Notes under the pieces: model-generated | Databases searched by the model: none | Seen by the model: the letters and a program-made list of their open reading frames with translations, nothing else | Told to the model about the DNA's origin: nothing | NCBI GenBank assembly: GCA_947493705.1 | Contig: CANLSH010000011.1 | Coordinates: forward strand, 44,449-108,448 | Length of the DNA: 64,000 nucleotides | Origin: an uncultured Arachnia sp. | Lineage (GTDB): Bacteria; Actinomycetota; Actinomycetes; Propionibacteriales; Propionibacteriaceae | Direction: 5' to 3' | Program-made: the position numbers and the translations under genes | In this document: in pieces, positions 1 to 7,047 of the stretch | How positions within the stretch are numbered: the stretch's first letter is position 1 | Layout of the letters: every line of letters starts with the position of its first letter

Positions 1-303
1 GTTCACGGCCGTCTGAAGTCACGCAGCTACGAAACCCGTGAGGGTGAGAAGCGCACCGTGTTTGAGTGTGATGTCGACGAGGTCGGTCCCGCCCTTCGCT
101 ACGCCACCGCAAAAGTGACCCGCACCACCTCCGGTGGTTCAGGTGGCGGCGGTGGCCAGTGGCAGGGCAACCAGAACCAAGGTGGTTCCAGCAGCGGCGG
201 CAGCGGAGGGCAGGACCCCTGGTCCAGCCAGTCCTCAGCCGGCGGCAACCGCGGAGCAAGTGATCCGTGGGCGCAGAGCAACGCTGAAGAACCCCCGTTC
301 TGA
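1..303 (+). CDS. ssb: Single-stranded DNA-binding protein, 3' part
   Basis: The reading frame is open from base 1, so only the last 100 codons are present. The visible part starts inside the OB fold ([11 protein letters not shown], then [21 protein letters not shown] split across strands). It continues into a Gly/Ser/Gln-rich disordered linker and ends with the acidic tip EEPPF, which in SSB proteins docks replication and repair partners. Glycine-rich linkers of this kind are typical of actinobacterial SSB. It is followed 107 bases later by rpsR and rplI, the conserved ssb-rpsR-rplI order. Confidence 0.96.
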   Translation, partial: VHGRLKSRSYETREGEKRTVFECDVDEVGPALRYATAKVTRTTSGGSGGGGGQWQGNQNQGGSSSGGSGGQDPWSSQSSAGGNRGASDPWAQSNAEEPPF

Positions 304-410
304 TACAGAGACAACTGACTCGCATACCGGGTCAGCTGGCACATTCCGTCTGACAAGGACGGGCTTCCAAAGGGCGCCGCCGGCGCCTGCACTTCAAGGA
401 GAGCACCACA

Positions 411-650
411 ATGGCCGGTCCACAGCGCAAGCCTGTGAACAAGAAGAAAATCATGCCGGTGAAGACGACTCGCGTCGCCAACATCGATTACAAAGACACC
501 AACCTTCTGAAGAAGTTCATTTCAGAGCGTGGAAAGATCCGTGCCCGCCGCGTTACTGGCCTTTCGGTCCAGGATCAGCGCAAGGTCGCAATTGCCGTCA
601 AGAACGCGCGTGAGGTTGCTCTGCTGCCCTACGCCTCAACCGCTCGCTGA
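411..650 (+). CDS. rpsR: 30S ribosomal protein S18, cysteine-free form
   Basis: A 79-residue S18 with the family core [26 protein letters not shown] and [11 protein letters not shown]. The start follows AAGGAGAGCACCACA. S18 binds the 30S platform next to S6 and 16S rRNA. Many actinobacteria carry a zinc-type (C+) S18 here with a CxxC pair near the N-terminus. This protein has no cysteine at all, so it is the zinc-independent (C-) form sitting at the main ssb-rplI locus. It is probably translated from the ssb message together with rplI, whose start lies 14 bases downstream. Confidence 0.97.
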   Translation: MAGPQRKPVNKKKIMPVKTTRVANIDYKDTNLLKKFISERGKIRARRVTGLSVQDQRKVAIAVKNAREVALLPYASTAR

Positions 651-664
651 TTGGGGAGTGCATC

Positions 665-1111
665 ATGAAGCTCATTCTCACCAGCACTGTTGACAAGATC
701 GGCATCGCCGGCGACGTCGTGGAGGTCAAGGACGGCTATGGCCGTAACTTCCTCCTGCCCCAGGGCAAGGCGATTCGTTGGACCCGAGGCAACGAGAAGC
801 AGATCGAGGGCATCAAGCGCTCCCGTGACGCACGCGAAATCCGTGGCGCTGATCACGCCGCAGAGGTTCGTACCCAGCTTGAAGAGCTGCAGATCAAGGT
901 CCCGGCCCGCGTCTCTGACGCAGGCCACCTGTTCGGCTCCGTCACGGCCAGCGACTTGGTCGTGGCAGTGAAGAAGGCCGGCGGCCCAGCAATCGACAAG
1001 CGCTCCGTCAGCTTCGCCAAGCCGGTGAAGTCTGTGGGAGAACACACAGCAGCCGTCAAGCTGCACAATGCAGTCACCGCACACGTGCCTTTCGAGGTCG
1101 TTGCCGCCTGA
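665..1111 (+). CDS. rplI: 50S ribosomal protein L9
   Basis: A 148-residue L9, the usual length. The N-terminal RNA-binding domain carries the signature region GDVVEVKDGYGRNFLLPQGKA. A long charged connecting helix and a C-terminal domain (HLFGSVTASDLV) follow. L9 lies at the base of the L1 stalk and affects reading-frame fidelity. A GGGGAGTGCATC ribosome site precedes the ATG. It is the last gene of the ssb-rpsR-rplI unit; in many relatives dnaB follows, but here a strong terminator closes the unit 15 bases after the stop. Confidence 0.97.
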   Translation: MKLILTSTVDKIGIAGDVVEVKDGYGRNFLLPQGKAIRWTRGNEKQIEGIKRSRDAREIRGADHAAEVRTQLEELQIKVPARVSDAGHLFGSVTASDLVVAVKKAGGPAIDKRSVSFAKPVKSVGEHTAAVKLHNAVTAHVPFEVVAA

Positions 1112-1126
1112 TCGCGTCACAGAAGA

Positions 1127-1153
1127 GCCCCGGCCCATCGGCCGGGGCCTTTT
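1127..1153 (+). terminator. Rho-independent terminator of the ssb-rpsR-rplI unit
   Basis: A 9-bp perfect stem GCCCCGGCC / GGCCGGGGC with a 4-base loop CATC is followed directly by CTTTTC. It lies 15 bases after the rplI stop and is a textbook intrinsic terminator. Confidence 0.92.
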
Positions 1154-1166
1154 CTATTGCATTCCC

Positions 1167-1194
1167 GTTGATCGAGTAGCGGCGGCGACGAAGG
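1167..1194. repeat. Dispersed intergenic repeat, copy 1 (partial)
   Basis: 28 bases beginning GTTGATCGAGTAGCGG and ending GACGAAGG are repeated exactly at 1240-1267. A diverged copy occurs at the right end of the window (63956-64000). All copies are intergenic. Confidence 0.75.
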
Positions 1195-1200
1195 GTGGTG

Positions 1201-1234
1201 TCGCCTGTCGCCTGTCGCCTGTCGCCTGTCGCCT
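1201..1234. repeat. Heptamer tandem repeat (TCGCCTG)
   Basis: Four complete copies of TCGCCTG plus a six-base partial copy stand between two copies of the dispersed repeat. The unit has no coding context. It looks like replication slippage inside the spacer of the repeat pair. Confidence 0.85.
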
Positions 1235-1239
1235 TTCTC

Positions 1240-1290
1240 GTTGATCGAGTAGCGGCGGCGACGAAGGAGCTGCCGCGTGTCGAGATCCCT
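1240..1290. repeat. Dispersed intergenic repeat, copy 2 (long form)
   Basis: This copy starts with the same 28 bases as copy 1 and runs on through GAGCTGCCGCGTGTCGAGAT. The long form matches the element at 63956-64000 (TCGAGTAGCG...GGCGACGGAGGAGCC...GCGTGTCGA) over its whole length with scattered changes. That makes it a genome-dispersed element rather than a local duplication. Confidence 0.75.
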
Positions 1291-1419
1291 CAGCCGCAGT
1301 CACACCCAGCGCGACCTCGATTCTCGGGCTGATCGGCTGAGTGCCGTAATATCAATAACCTCACCACTGCGGTACGCGGCGACGGCTGCGCAGCTGCACC
1401 AGCCGTTACAAGGAGAATC

Positions 1420-2016
1420 ATGTCGTCTCACCGTTGTGCGCGTTTCGTTGCACCGTTTGCTCTGGCCGCGCTGGCACTGGGGATGTCTGCCTGTGGCTCG
1501 GACGAGCCCGAGACCACGCCCACCGTCACGGTGACAGAGGAGGCAGAGGCAGCACCCTCGGCGGACGCGACGATGGAGACCTCCGAGCCCATGGAGGAAT
1601 CCTCGGAGCCCATGGGCGAGACTTCTGAGCCGATGGCCAGCGAGGAGCCGATGGGTCCCAACGACGAAAGCGGTGTCGTGGACGTCACGGCCAGTGGCGA
1701 CGAAGGCATCATCGCGCTGCAGCATTCGGGCTCCACTCCGGCCGGTGACGCCGGTCCAGACTCCGAGAAGCTGATTGTTGGTCCCGGCGGGTGTTTTGCG
1801 TTGGTCAACGAGGGCCCGCCGCGACTCCTGGTGTTTCCCGACGATGCGACCTTCGTGTTGCAGGAGGGCAAACCCTCAGCAACCATCGACGGGACGGAAT
1901 ACCTCGTCGGGGGCCGATTCACGGCTGCCACTACTGCGGTGGAGAAGTTCAGCGTTGCAGGCATTCCCCAGCCTTGTGAAGAAGGATCAGGCAGCACTGT
2001 TTACGTCGTCGACTGA
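1420..2016 (+). CDS. Secreted lipoprotein with acidic Ser/Glu/Met-Pro-rich linker
   Basis: 198 residues. The N-terminus is a lipoprotein signal peptide: a basic start, a hydrophobic stretch and the lipobox GMSAC with Cys near residue 25. Next comes a low-complexity linker of near-repeats (SEPMEES, SEPMGET, SEPMASEEPMG). The C-terminal domain of about 100 residues has two cysteines that may form a disulfide, and ends with VYVVD. I do not recognise the folded domain. AAGGAGAATC precedes the ATG, and a TAATAT hexamer at 1347-1352 is a plausible -10. It is a single gene, probably membrane-anchored on the outer face. Confidence 0.85.
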   Translation: MSSHRCARFVAPFALAALALGMSACGSDEPETTPTVTVTEEAEAAPSADATMETSEPMEESSEPMGETSEPMASEEPMGPNDESGVVDVTASGDEGIIALQHSGSTPAGDAGPDSEKLIVGPGGCFALVNEGPPRLLVFPDDATFVLQEGKPSATIDGTEYLVGGRFTAATTAVEKFSVAGIPQPCEEGSGSTVYVVD

Positions 2017-2033
2017 TTTCCCAGCGCGGTGGT

Positions 2034-2231
2034 TCAGCGTCGCTTCGAGTCAGCAAGGGCCTCGCGATACTCCGGGTCATCCATGACGAGGTAAACGAGC
2101 GGACAGTCCTGCGGTCCTGTGACGCTCATCTGACACAGTGTGCACGGCTCGCCCGGTCTCAGGGGGCACTTGGGATCGGGTCGTTTCTTGGGGCGTCTGG
2201 CAGCCCTCTCCATCTGATCCGTTCTGCTCAT
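2034..2231 (-). CDS. Small cysteine-rich protein, DUF6767-like
   Basis: 65 residues, with a basic N-terminal third followed by a conserved-looking core: CPLRPGEPCTLCQ, TGPQDCPLVYLVMDDPEYRE. The four cysteines (C-x7-C-x2-C and a later C) could bind a metal. I recall this short actinobacterial family as DUF6767, function unknown; that name is from memory. A longer in-frame extension upstream is possible, but it would run into the divergent SDR gene, so the internal ATG at 2231 is preferred. It is convergent with the lipoprotein gene, 17 bases apart. Confidence 0.75.
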   Translation of the reverse strand: MSRTDQMERAARRPKKRPDPKCPLRPGEPCTLCQMSVTGPQDCPLVYLVMDDPEYREALADSKRR

Positions 2232-2285
2232 TTGCTTGATTGTACGCTCAACCCAATCGAACACAGCCGCGGGTATGGTCGTTGC

Positions 2286-2984
2286 ATGAAGATCATGATC
2301 ATTGGAGGACATGGAAAGGTGGCCCTCCTGGCTGCCCCGATGCTGGTTGAAGGTGGTCACACAGTCACCTCGGTGATTCGCAAAGGCGATCAGGTTGCTG
2401 ACATCGAGGAAACCGGGGCGGTTGCACGCGTAAGTGATGTCGAGCACCTCGACGATGACGCCACACGTGAATTGATACGCGGAAACGATGCCATCATTTT
2501 TGCGGCCGGGGCTGGTGGCGGGAGCAGGGAACGCACCTACGCCGTTGATCGGGACGCTGCCGTCCGCCTCATGGACGCCGCCGTGGCAGAAGGTGTGAAC
2601 CGTTTCGTCATGGTGTCCTACGTGGGCGCCGGCCGCGACAATGTGCCGCAGGACAATCCTTTCCACGCCTACGCGGACGCCAAGGCACAGGCCGACGAGC
2701 ACCTGCGCGGCACTTCCCTGAACTGGACCATCCTCGGCCCCGGTCAGCTGACACTCGACGAAGGCACCAGCAAAATCGAGTACGGCGATCACGTCACCGA
2801 AGGCAAAACCTCCCGAGCCAATGTGGCCGAGTTGGCCGTCGGCGCCGTCGGTCGCACCGACCTGGGCGGCGTGACCATCAACTTCCGCGACGGCAACATC
2901 GCCATTTGGGAAGCTATGGAGAGTCTGTCCCGCCGCGCCGACCGAGCACCCGTCGCACCGCTGCGCGAAGGCACAATCGACTGA
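2286..2984 (+). CDS. NAD(P)-binding SDR-type oxidoreductase (atypical, NmrA-like)
   Basis: 232 residues. The N-terminal dinucleotide-binding motif is MIIGGHGKVA, where atypical SDRs have GxxGxxG. Later segments DAIIFAAGAGGG, AAVRLMDAAVAEGVNRFVMVS and YADAKAQADEHLR (Tyr/Lys spacing as in YxxxK) fit the SDR_a5/NAD(P)H-binding group. Substrate unknown. The start at 2286 is chosen because it begins directly with the Rossmann strand; an in-frame codon 54 bases upstream adds a non-conserved leader. It is divergent from the small Cys-rich gene. Confidence 0.85.
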   Translation: MKIMIIGGHGKVALLAAPMLVEGGHTVTSVIRKGDQVADIEETGAVARVSDVEHLDDDATRELIRGNDAIIFAAGAGGGSRERTYAVDRDAAVRLMDAAVAEGVNRFVMVSYVGAGRDNVPQDNPFHAYADAKAQADEHLRGTSLNWTILGPGQLTLDEGTSKIEYGDHVTEGKTSRANVAELAVGAVGRTDLGGVTINFRDGNIAIWEAMESLSRRADRAPVAPLREGTID

Positions 2985-2995
2985 CGCGCACGGAG

Positions 2996-3013
2996 CGTCC
3001 TGGCGTCAGGACG
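2996..3013. terminator. Short hairpin between convergent genes
   Basis: CGTCCTG / CAGGACG pair around a GCGT loop, just after the SDR stop and overlapping the stop of the convergent oxygenase gene. There is no T-run, so termination is only suggested by position. Confidence 0.4.
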
Positions 3014-3893
3014 GTGTCGAGTAGGTACCGGACTGCACGCGCCCAGGTGACGTGAGTGCCCACCGCACCACGGCGGTGGCAAAGCTGCCGAGCGGCCGGC
3101 CAACCAGGCGGTCGAACCACTTGTTGGCTGGCAACTTGAGTTCGCGCCGGGCCCACATCGGAAGCGAGCTGATGGCTCCCGCCACCAGCATCCAGTAACC
3201 CGGGCGGGCAATCCACGGAACAGGTGGTGTTTTGACGAGGAATGCGACCGTATCGAGTGCGGGCTCCGAGGCTCTCAGTTCAGGCCGGTACCGCTCCAGG
3301 GCAGCATGGAGCTCAGCTTCGGTCCGCGGAAGGTTGACGGCGCCCAGGAGTTCACCCACGGGGGCGGCCTCCGTCACATAGGCATCAGCCTCCTCCTGCG
3401 TCAATTTCCTGTCGCCGAACTGATGGAAACCGGTGAGAAAGCTCTCTGTCTCGGCCAGGTGCACCCACTCGAGAAGGTGTGGGTCGGAGGCACGGTATGG
3501 GGTGCCGTCGTCGGTTTTACCGCGGACGCGCTCGTGGATGCCGCGGATTTTTTCGATCATCTTTTCTGCGTCCGGGATGGGACCGTAGGTGGTCATTGCG
3601 AGGAACTCGCTGGTGCGCTGCAGCCGGCCCCACGGGTCGGAGCGATAGCCGGAGTGCCCGGCGACCCCGGCCATAGCCGCAGGGTGCAGGGCTTGTAGCA
3701 GGAGTGAGCGAATGCCCCCGGCGTACATGGCGGCGTCGCCGTTGATGTGCCAGATCATGGAATCAGGGGAGTGCCAGCGCTCCCCGGGGGAGTCCCAGAT
3801 GAGGGCGGCTTTTGCGTCAGCGTCGGGACCGGCAACGCGGCTGCGCAGGGTCTCCCCAATGAGGCGACGCAGAGTGGACAAGGGGTTGAGCAT
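3006..3893 (-). CDS. Oxygenase MpaB family protein (DUF2236)
   Basis: 295 residues. The N-terminal half carries SMIWHINGDAAMYAGGIRSLLLQALHPAAMAGV and later HLLEWVHLAETESFL, the pattern of the MpaB/latex-clearing-protein-like oxygenase family, which uses histidines around a haem. A hydrophobic stretch near residue 240 (GYWMLVAGAIS) may touch the membrane. The ATG at 3893 is preferred over an upstream codon because it begins the family-like region. The upstream DNA holds the DnaA-box-like cluster at 3925-3957. Convergent with the SDR gene. Substrate unknown. Confidence 0.85.
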   Translation of the reverse strand: MLNPLSTLRRLIGETLRSRVAGPDADAKAALIWDSPGERWHSPDSMIWHINGDAAMYAGGIRSLLLQALHPAAMAGVAGHSGYRSDPWGRLQRTSEFLAMTTYGPIPDAEKMIEKIRGIHERVRGKTDDGTPYRASDPHLLEWVHLAETESFLTGFHQFGDRKLTQEEADAYVTEAAPVGELLGAVNLPRTEAELHAALERYRPELRASEPALDTVAFLVKTPPVPWIARPGYWMLVAGAISSLPMWARRELKLPANKWFDRLVGRPLGSFATAVVRWALTSPGRVQSGTYSTPS

Positions 3894-3924
3894 GACTCCA
3901 GCGTATGCGTGTCCATCAATAGAG

Positions 3925-3957
3925 TTGTCCACCGAGTTGTACACAGGGCGTGGATAA
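3925..3957. promoter_or_regulatory. Cluster of three DnaA-box-like sequences
   Basis: TTGTCCACC (3925-3933), TTGTACACA (3937-3945) and CGTGGATAA (3949-3957, reverse TTATCCACG) are each one or two bases from TTATCCACA/TTGTCCACA. They are evenly spaced with starts 12 bases apart. The cluster lies just upstream of the MpaB-type gene and about 3 kb from the ssb-rpsR-rplI locus. No AT-rich unwinding region is obvious beside it, so an origin is not claimed. Confidence 0.35.
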
Positions 3958-4048
3958 CTACATGTGTGTAACTACGGCGATGTCTGCATTCCCCGTTGCA
4001 CCACTACCCTTCCTGTGAAGATGCAGGCTGGATGGAGAACGAATCTGA

Positions 4049-4255
4049 GAACTTGCAGACGATCCGACGATCTCCCAACTCCTCAAGGCCATCGCCGTCT
4101 ATGGCCCGGCCATCAAGGAGCTGATCCACGAGGAGTTCGGCGATGACATCATGAGCGCCATCAACTTCAAGGTCGACGTCTCCCGCCGAACAGACCCAGC
4201 GGGTGACCGCGTCGTCGTGACGTTCGATAGCAAATTCCTCGATCGCCAGTGGTGA
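4049..4255 (+). pseudogene. Cyanase (cyanate lyase) C-terminal fragment
   Basis: This frame encodes the last 68 residues of a cyanase and is about 90% identical by eye to 5656-5862. A TGA lies directly in front of it, so it has no N-terminal domain and no start. The residues matching the active-site Arg and Glu are changed: IYRFLEA in the other copy reads ISQLLKA here. The serine in DIMSAINF remains. It is a dead partial duplicate. The similarity runs a few bases past the stop. Confidence 0.88.
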
Positions 4256-4418
4256 TGTGAGGGCTGCTTGCTTCTGTCGTCGGAAAAACCATCATGACAG
4301 CCGGGCTGGCCGCCGTCGGCAATGCGAAAACAGGATTGATCTGCTGTGATTCTCGGTATTCTTATGGAGCACCGCCGGTTCGAGATAATTCCGGCAACAA
4401 CGGGCTAGCCTGGATGAT

Positions 4419-4610
4419 ATGAGTGCTACGCCGTTCTCAGAATATCGCCGTCCGCGCTTCCTGGCGTGGGCGTTGTTGGCCCTGCTGTTCCTCGCCGCGG
4501 CTTTCGTGCTCGTGGTCTTCGGCCTGGCCAGCGACTGGGGGCGCGCCGCTCCCGAGTTGAGCTTTTTCAATAGGGTTGTTGCAAGTCTGCGAACATCGGA
4601 AAGTGTTTGA
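4419..4610 (+). CDS. Small single-pass membrane protein, possibly truncated
   Basis: 63 residues: a short basic cytoplasmic start (MSATPFSEYRRPRF), then one long hydrophobic helix (LAWALLALLFLAAAFVLVVF) and a short tail. The last 16 codons are read antisense to the 3' end of vapC, which suggests that insertion of vapBC cut an older, longer gene. TAGCCT at 4406-4411 lies 7 bases before the ATG, a leaderless -10 arrangement that supports expression. The family is not recognised. Confidence 0.4.
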   Translation: MSATPFSEYRRPRFLAWALLALLFLAAAFVLVVFGLASDWGRAAPELSFFNRVVASLRTSESV

Positions 4611-4944
4611 CGTTCAACGTCAGTAGTTTGGCCTCCAGCCGGATGGCCGTGGCCGCGATGGCCAGATCTGCGCCGTCGATGCTGTGATGACTGGGGAGCC
4701 ATTCTCGACCCAAAGCTCCGGCGCGCTCGGCCACGTCCTCGTCCACCGGATGCCACACCAGGGCAGACAGTAGGGACCGTGTTTGGGCCTCTTCGTGAGA
4801 ACGCATGCCTGCAAGGATCTCCAGACGTGTCATCTCGCTGGCATGTAGGACGCCGAAACCGCGCTCTCGCTCGAGAAGCACAGCGGCATGCCGGTGACCG
4901 CGAAGGTAGTCGATGAGGATTGAGGTATCCACGAGTACGGTCAT
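4567..4944 (-). CDS. vapC: VapC-type PIN-domain ribonuclease toxin
   Basis: 125 residues, usual for VapC. The PIN acidic residues are all visible: Asp in LVDTSILIDYL, Glu in TRLEILAG, Asp in IDGADLAIAATA, and the C-terminal TLNVKHFPMF region. VapC toxins cut tRNA or rRNA when not bound by VapB. Its start overlaps the vapB stop by 4 bases (ATGA), so translation is coupled. The gene's 3' end overlaps the end of a small membrane-protein ORF on the other strand. Confidence 0.93.
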   Translation of the reverse strand: MTVLVDTSILIDYLRGHRHAAVLLERERGFGVLHASEMTRLEILAGMRSHEEAQTRSLLSALVWHPVDEDVAERAGALGREWLPSHHSIDGADLAIAATAIRLEAKLLTLNVKHFPMFADLQQPY

Positions 4945-5195
4945 CGGTCGCGCGGCTCAAGGCGAGCGCCGGAGCGACGGAGCTCAACCCACTCTTCGCC
5001 GTCAACCGCATGGTTCTGCCAAGAGCCGAAACCGCGGCGCATACGCGCGACATCTTCGGTCGCTGAGCGTTCCTGCCCGTAGACGATCTGGACGGCCCTG
5101 CGGATTAGATCGGAGATCGAGCGCCCTGTGCGTGCAGATTGTTCGTCCAGCAGCCGTCTGTCGTCCTCGGTCAACGAGATTTGGGTACGGTTCAT
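4941..5195 (-). CDS. vapB: VapB-type ribbon-helix-helix antitoxin
   Basis: 84 residues. The N-terminal strand-helix-helix (NRTQISLTEDDRRLLDEQSA, SISDLIRRAV) is a ribbon-helix-helix DNA-binding domain; the C-terminal part is charged and would wrap VapC. It is the first gene of the vapBC operon. A near-perfect palindrome overlapping its start codon (5194-5213) is the likely autoregulatory operator. Confidence 0.92.
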   Translation of the reverse strand: MNRTQISLTEDDRRLLDEQSARTGRSISDLIRRAVQIVYGQERSATEDVARMRRGFGSWQNHAVDGEEWVELRRSGARLEPRDR

Positions 5196-5213
5196 GATGT
5201 AACGCTACATCAT
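5194..5213. promoter_or_regulatory. Palindromic operator over the vapB start
   Basis: ATGATGTA-ACGC-TACATCAT: 8-bp arms around a 4-base centre, covering the first bases of vapB. This is the expected site for VapB/VapBC autorepression by a ribbon-helix-helix dimer pair. Confidence 0.75.
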
Positions 5214-5418
5214 ACGAATCTGGGGGCCTTTGCGTAGAAACAACTGCCCCTATATTTCGAATACGGTTACGACTGCCCCGCCGGTGTCCCCTCACCGATC
5301 GGGCACGGAAACCCTGCCCTCCCGCTGGAAAGAGGCAGGAGTTGTTCGGGTGATGACGTGCCTGGATCGCGCCTCGGCTAGTGTCGGCTTCACGCGGACA
5401 CGACAGGAGAAGCGGAGC

Positions 5419-5862
5419 ATGGAGACCAGCAGAGATCACACCGTCGAATAAGTTCAGGCGGCCAGACAAGGTCATGGACTCAAGTGGGCGGAGATCGCCG
5501 ATGCCATTGAGCGGCCCAAGGAGTGGACTGTGGCGGCGCTGCTCGGCCAGCACCCGCTTCCCGCCGCGGAGGCGGAAAAGGTCCAGGAGTTGTTGGGGCT
5601 GGACGACGACAGTGTCCAATCTCTGCAGAGGGTGCCCCACCGGGCAGGGCTGGGCGAACTTGCAGACGATACGACAATCTACCGGTTCCTCGAGGCCATC
5701 GCCGTCTACGGCCCGGCCATCAAGGAGCTGATCCACGAGGAGTTCGGCGATGGCATCATGAGCGCCATCAACTTCAAGCTCGATGTCTCCCGCCGAACAG
5801 ACCCGTCGGGTGACCGCGTCGTCGTGACATTCGACGGCAAGTTCCTCGATTACCAGTGGTGA
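5419..5862 (+). pseudogene. cynS: Cyanase with a nonsense codon at codon 11
   Basis: From the ATG at 5419 (preceded by AGGAGAAGCGGAGC) the frame reads METSRDHTVE, then TAA at 5449-5451, then continues as a complete cyanase to 5862. The post-stop part contains the N-terminal helical domain (LKWAEIADAIERPKEW, LLGQHPLPAAEAEKV) and the catalytic domain with Arg, Glu and Ser in place (IYRFLEA, GIMSAINF). Cyanase turns cyanate and bicarbonate into ammonia and CO2. One A-to-T change (AAA to TAA) would explain the damage. Restart at the GTG at 5530 would give a protein lacking part of the N-terminal domain. Confidence 0.87.
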
Positions 5863-6095
5863 AGTGAACACTGCTTGCTGGCATGGCGACATTTACTCGG
5901 CACGATTACGTGGCCGCTTATCTCCCGCCTTCGAGTAAGGTCGGGCCGACGCGTCGGGTATCACGCGGAGTAGACGTCAGTCTGGCGGAGAGGTGACGTC
6001 GCTTCTACTCCCGTGGCGGAGGCCAAACAAGGGCCGGAGGCGCTCTCCTGGCCCTCAGACACTCCGCGCCGGCGACCACGAACCCTGGCCAAAGG
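5863..6095. other. Gene-free junction between cyanase remnant and nucleoside cassette
   Basis: No convincing coding sequence. The first bases still resemble those after the short cyanase copy (GCTTGCT). Base composition drops from GC-rich to AT-richer just to the right, so the boundary of the acquired nucleoside cassette probably lies near 6090. Confidence 0.5.
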
Positions 6096-7028
6096 TTAGT
6101 CTACCGATATCGTCTCCAGGAAGTGTTTCACAAACCCCTCCCCATCGACATTGAGGCAGATGTTTACGTTTGGTTCTTTTTTCCACAGATTTCTAAAATC
6201 ACAGATTGTTTGACCATAGCCCAACGGGCTGACCGTCTCTACGTCAACGAAGTATTTCTCGGTTTCGAGGAACTCCTTGTCTATTGCGAAGCCAACTGTC
6301 AGTGGATCGTGGAGTGCGCAACCATTGATGTTGTATCTTTGCATGCTGAAGTTTCTGAATACGTCGGTGGATTGTTTGACGAAGTTGTAGTACTTGGTGC
6401 CTTTCATCGTTTCAATGTGATCGATAGTCAAGAAGGTCTGGTGTGTTACATCCAAACTCACCAAAGTTACTTCTGCACCGCTATGGAACACGATTCTAGC
6501 AGCTTCCGCATCCGCATAAATATTGAATTCCGAGTTAGGCAAGCTATTACCCTTTCCGGCAAGGCTGACCAAGCCACCCATCACTATGACTTCATCCAGC
6601 CAACCTGCAAGGCGTGGTTCCTTTTTGAGGGCCAAAGCTAGGTTTGTCAATGGCCCTACCATGATCAGAGTCAATTCGCCCCTGTGTCTTCTGGCGCTCT
6701 CGATGATAAAATCAGGCGCGAACTGATTGTCAAGTTCTTTCTCAAGTGTAACGTCATCCAATGCGTTACCGATTCCGTCGGTACCATGCACCATGAATTC
6801 ATGTTCAGCTTCTCTTATCAGCGGACTTTCAGCGCCGGGGTACACCTTGACGTCATCTCTCCCCGCTAGCTGCAGCACTTTCAGAGTATTGCTGTTGACC
6901 ATGTCAAGTGGTACATTTCCGTTGACCGTTGTGATTCCGAGAAATTCGAGCTGCTTACTTTCCAAACCGTATAAAATCGCGAGTGCGTCGTCCACTCCTG
7001 TGTCCACATCTAAAATTACTTTCCTCAT
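6096..7028 (-). CDS. Nucleoside hydrolase (IunH/RihA-type)
   Basis: 310 residues, the normal size. The calcium-binding DVDTGVDDALA motif is at the N-terminus, with GPLTNLALAL and VIVMGG in the middle and the active-site His region CALHDPLTV near residue 240. The enzyme splits ribonucleosides into base and ribose. It lies 19 bases after the nucleoside transporter on the same strand, with GGAGGTCACA before the ATG, so uptake and hydrolysis are made together. Codon use is clearly AT-richer than the neighbours (many AAA, ATT, TTT), a sign of transfer. Nucleoside specificity cannot be told. Confidence 0.95.
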   Translation of the reverse strand: MRKVILDVDTGVDDALAILYGLESKQLEFLGITTVNGNVPLDMVNSNTLKVLQLAGRDDVKVYPGAESPLIREAEHEFMVHGTDGIGNALDDVTLEKELDNQFAPDFIIESARRHRGELTLIMVGPLTNLALALKKEPRLAGWLDEVIVMGGLVSLAGKGNSLPNSEFNIYADAEAARIVFHSGAEVTLVSLDVTHQTFLTIDHIETMKGTKYYNFVKQSTDVFRNFSMQRYNINGCALHDPLTVGFAIDKEFLETEKYFVDVETVSPLGYGQTICDFRNLWKKEPNVNICLNVDGEGFVKHFLETISVD

Positions 7029-7047
7029 TGTGACCTCCAGGTTCCTA

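Noticed and set aside
1201..1234. Possible CRISPR-like array
   Set aside because: The 7-base units are directly adjacent without spacers, so it is a simple tandem repeat.
3925..3957. Origin of replication at the DnaA-box-like cluster
   Set aside because: Only three sites, no AT-rich unwinding zone and no dnaA or dnaN gene in the window.
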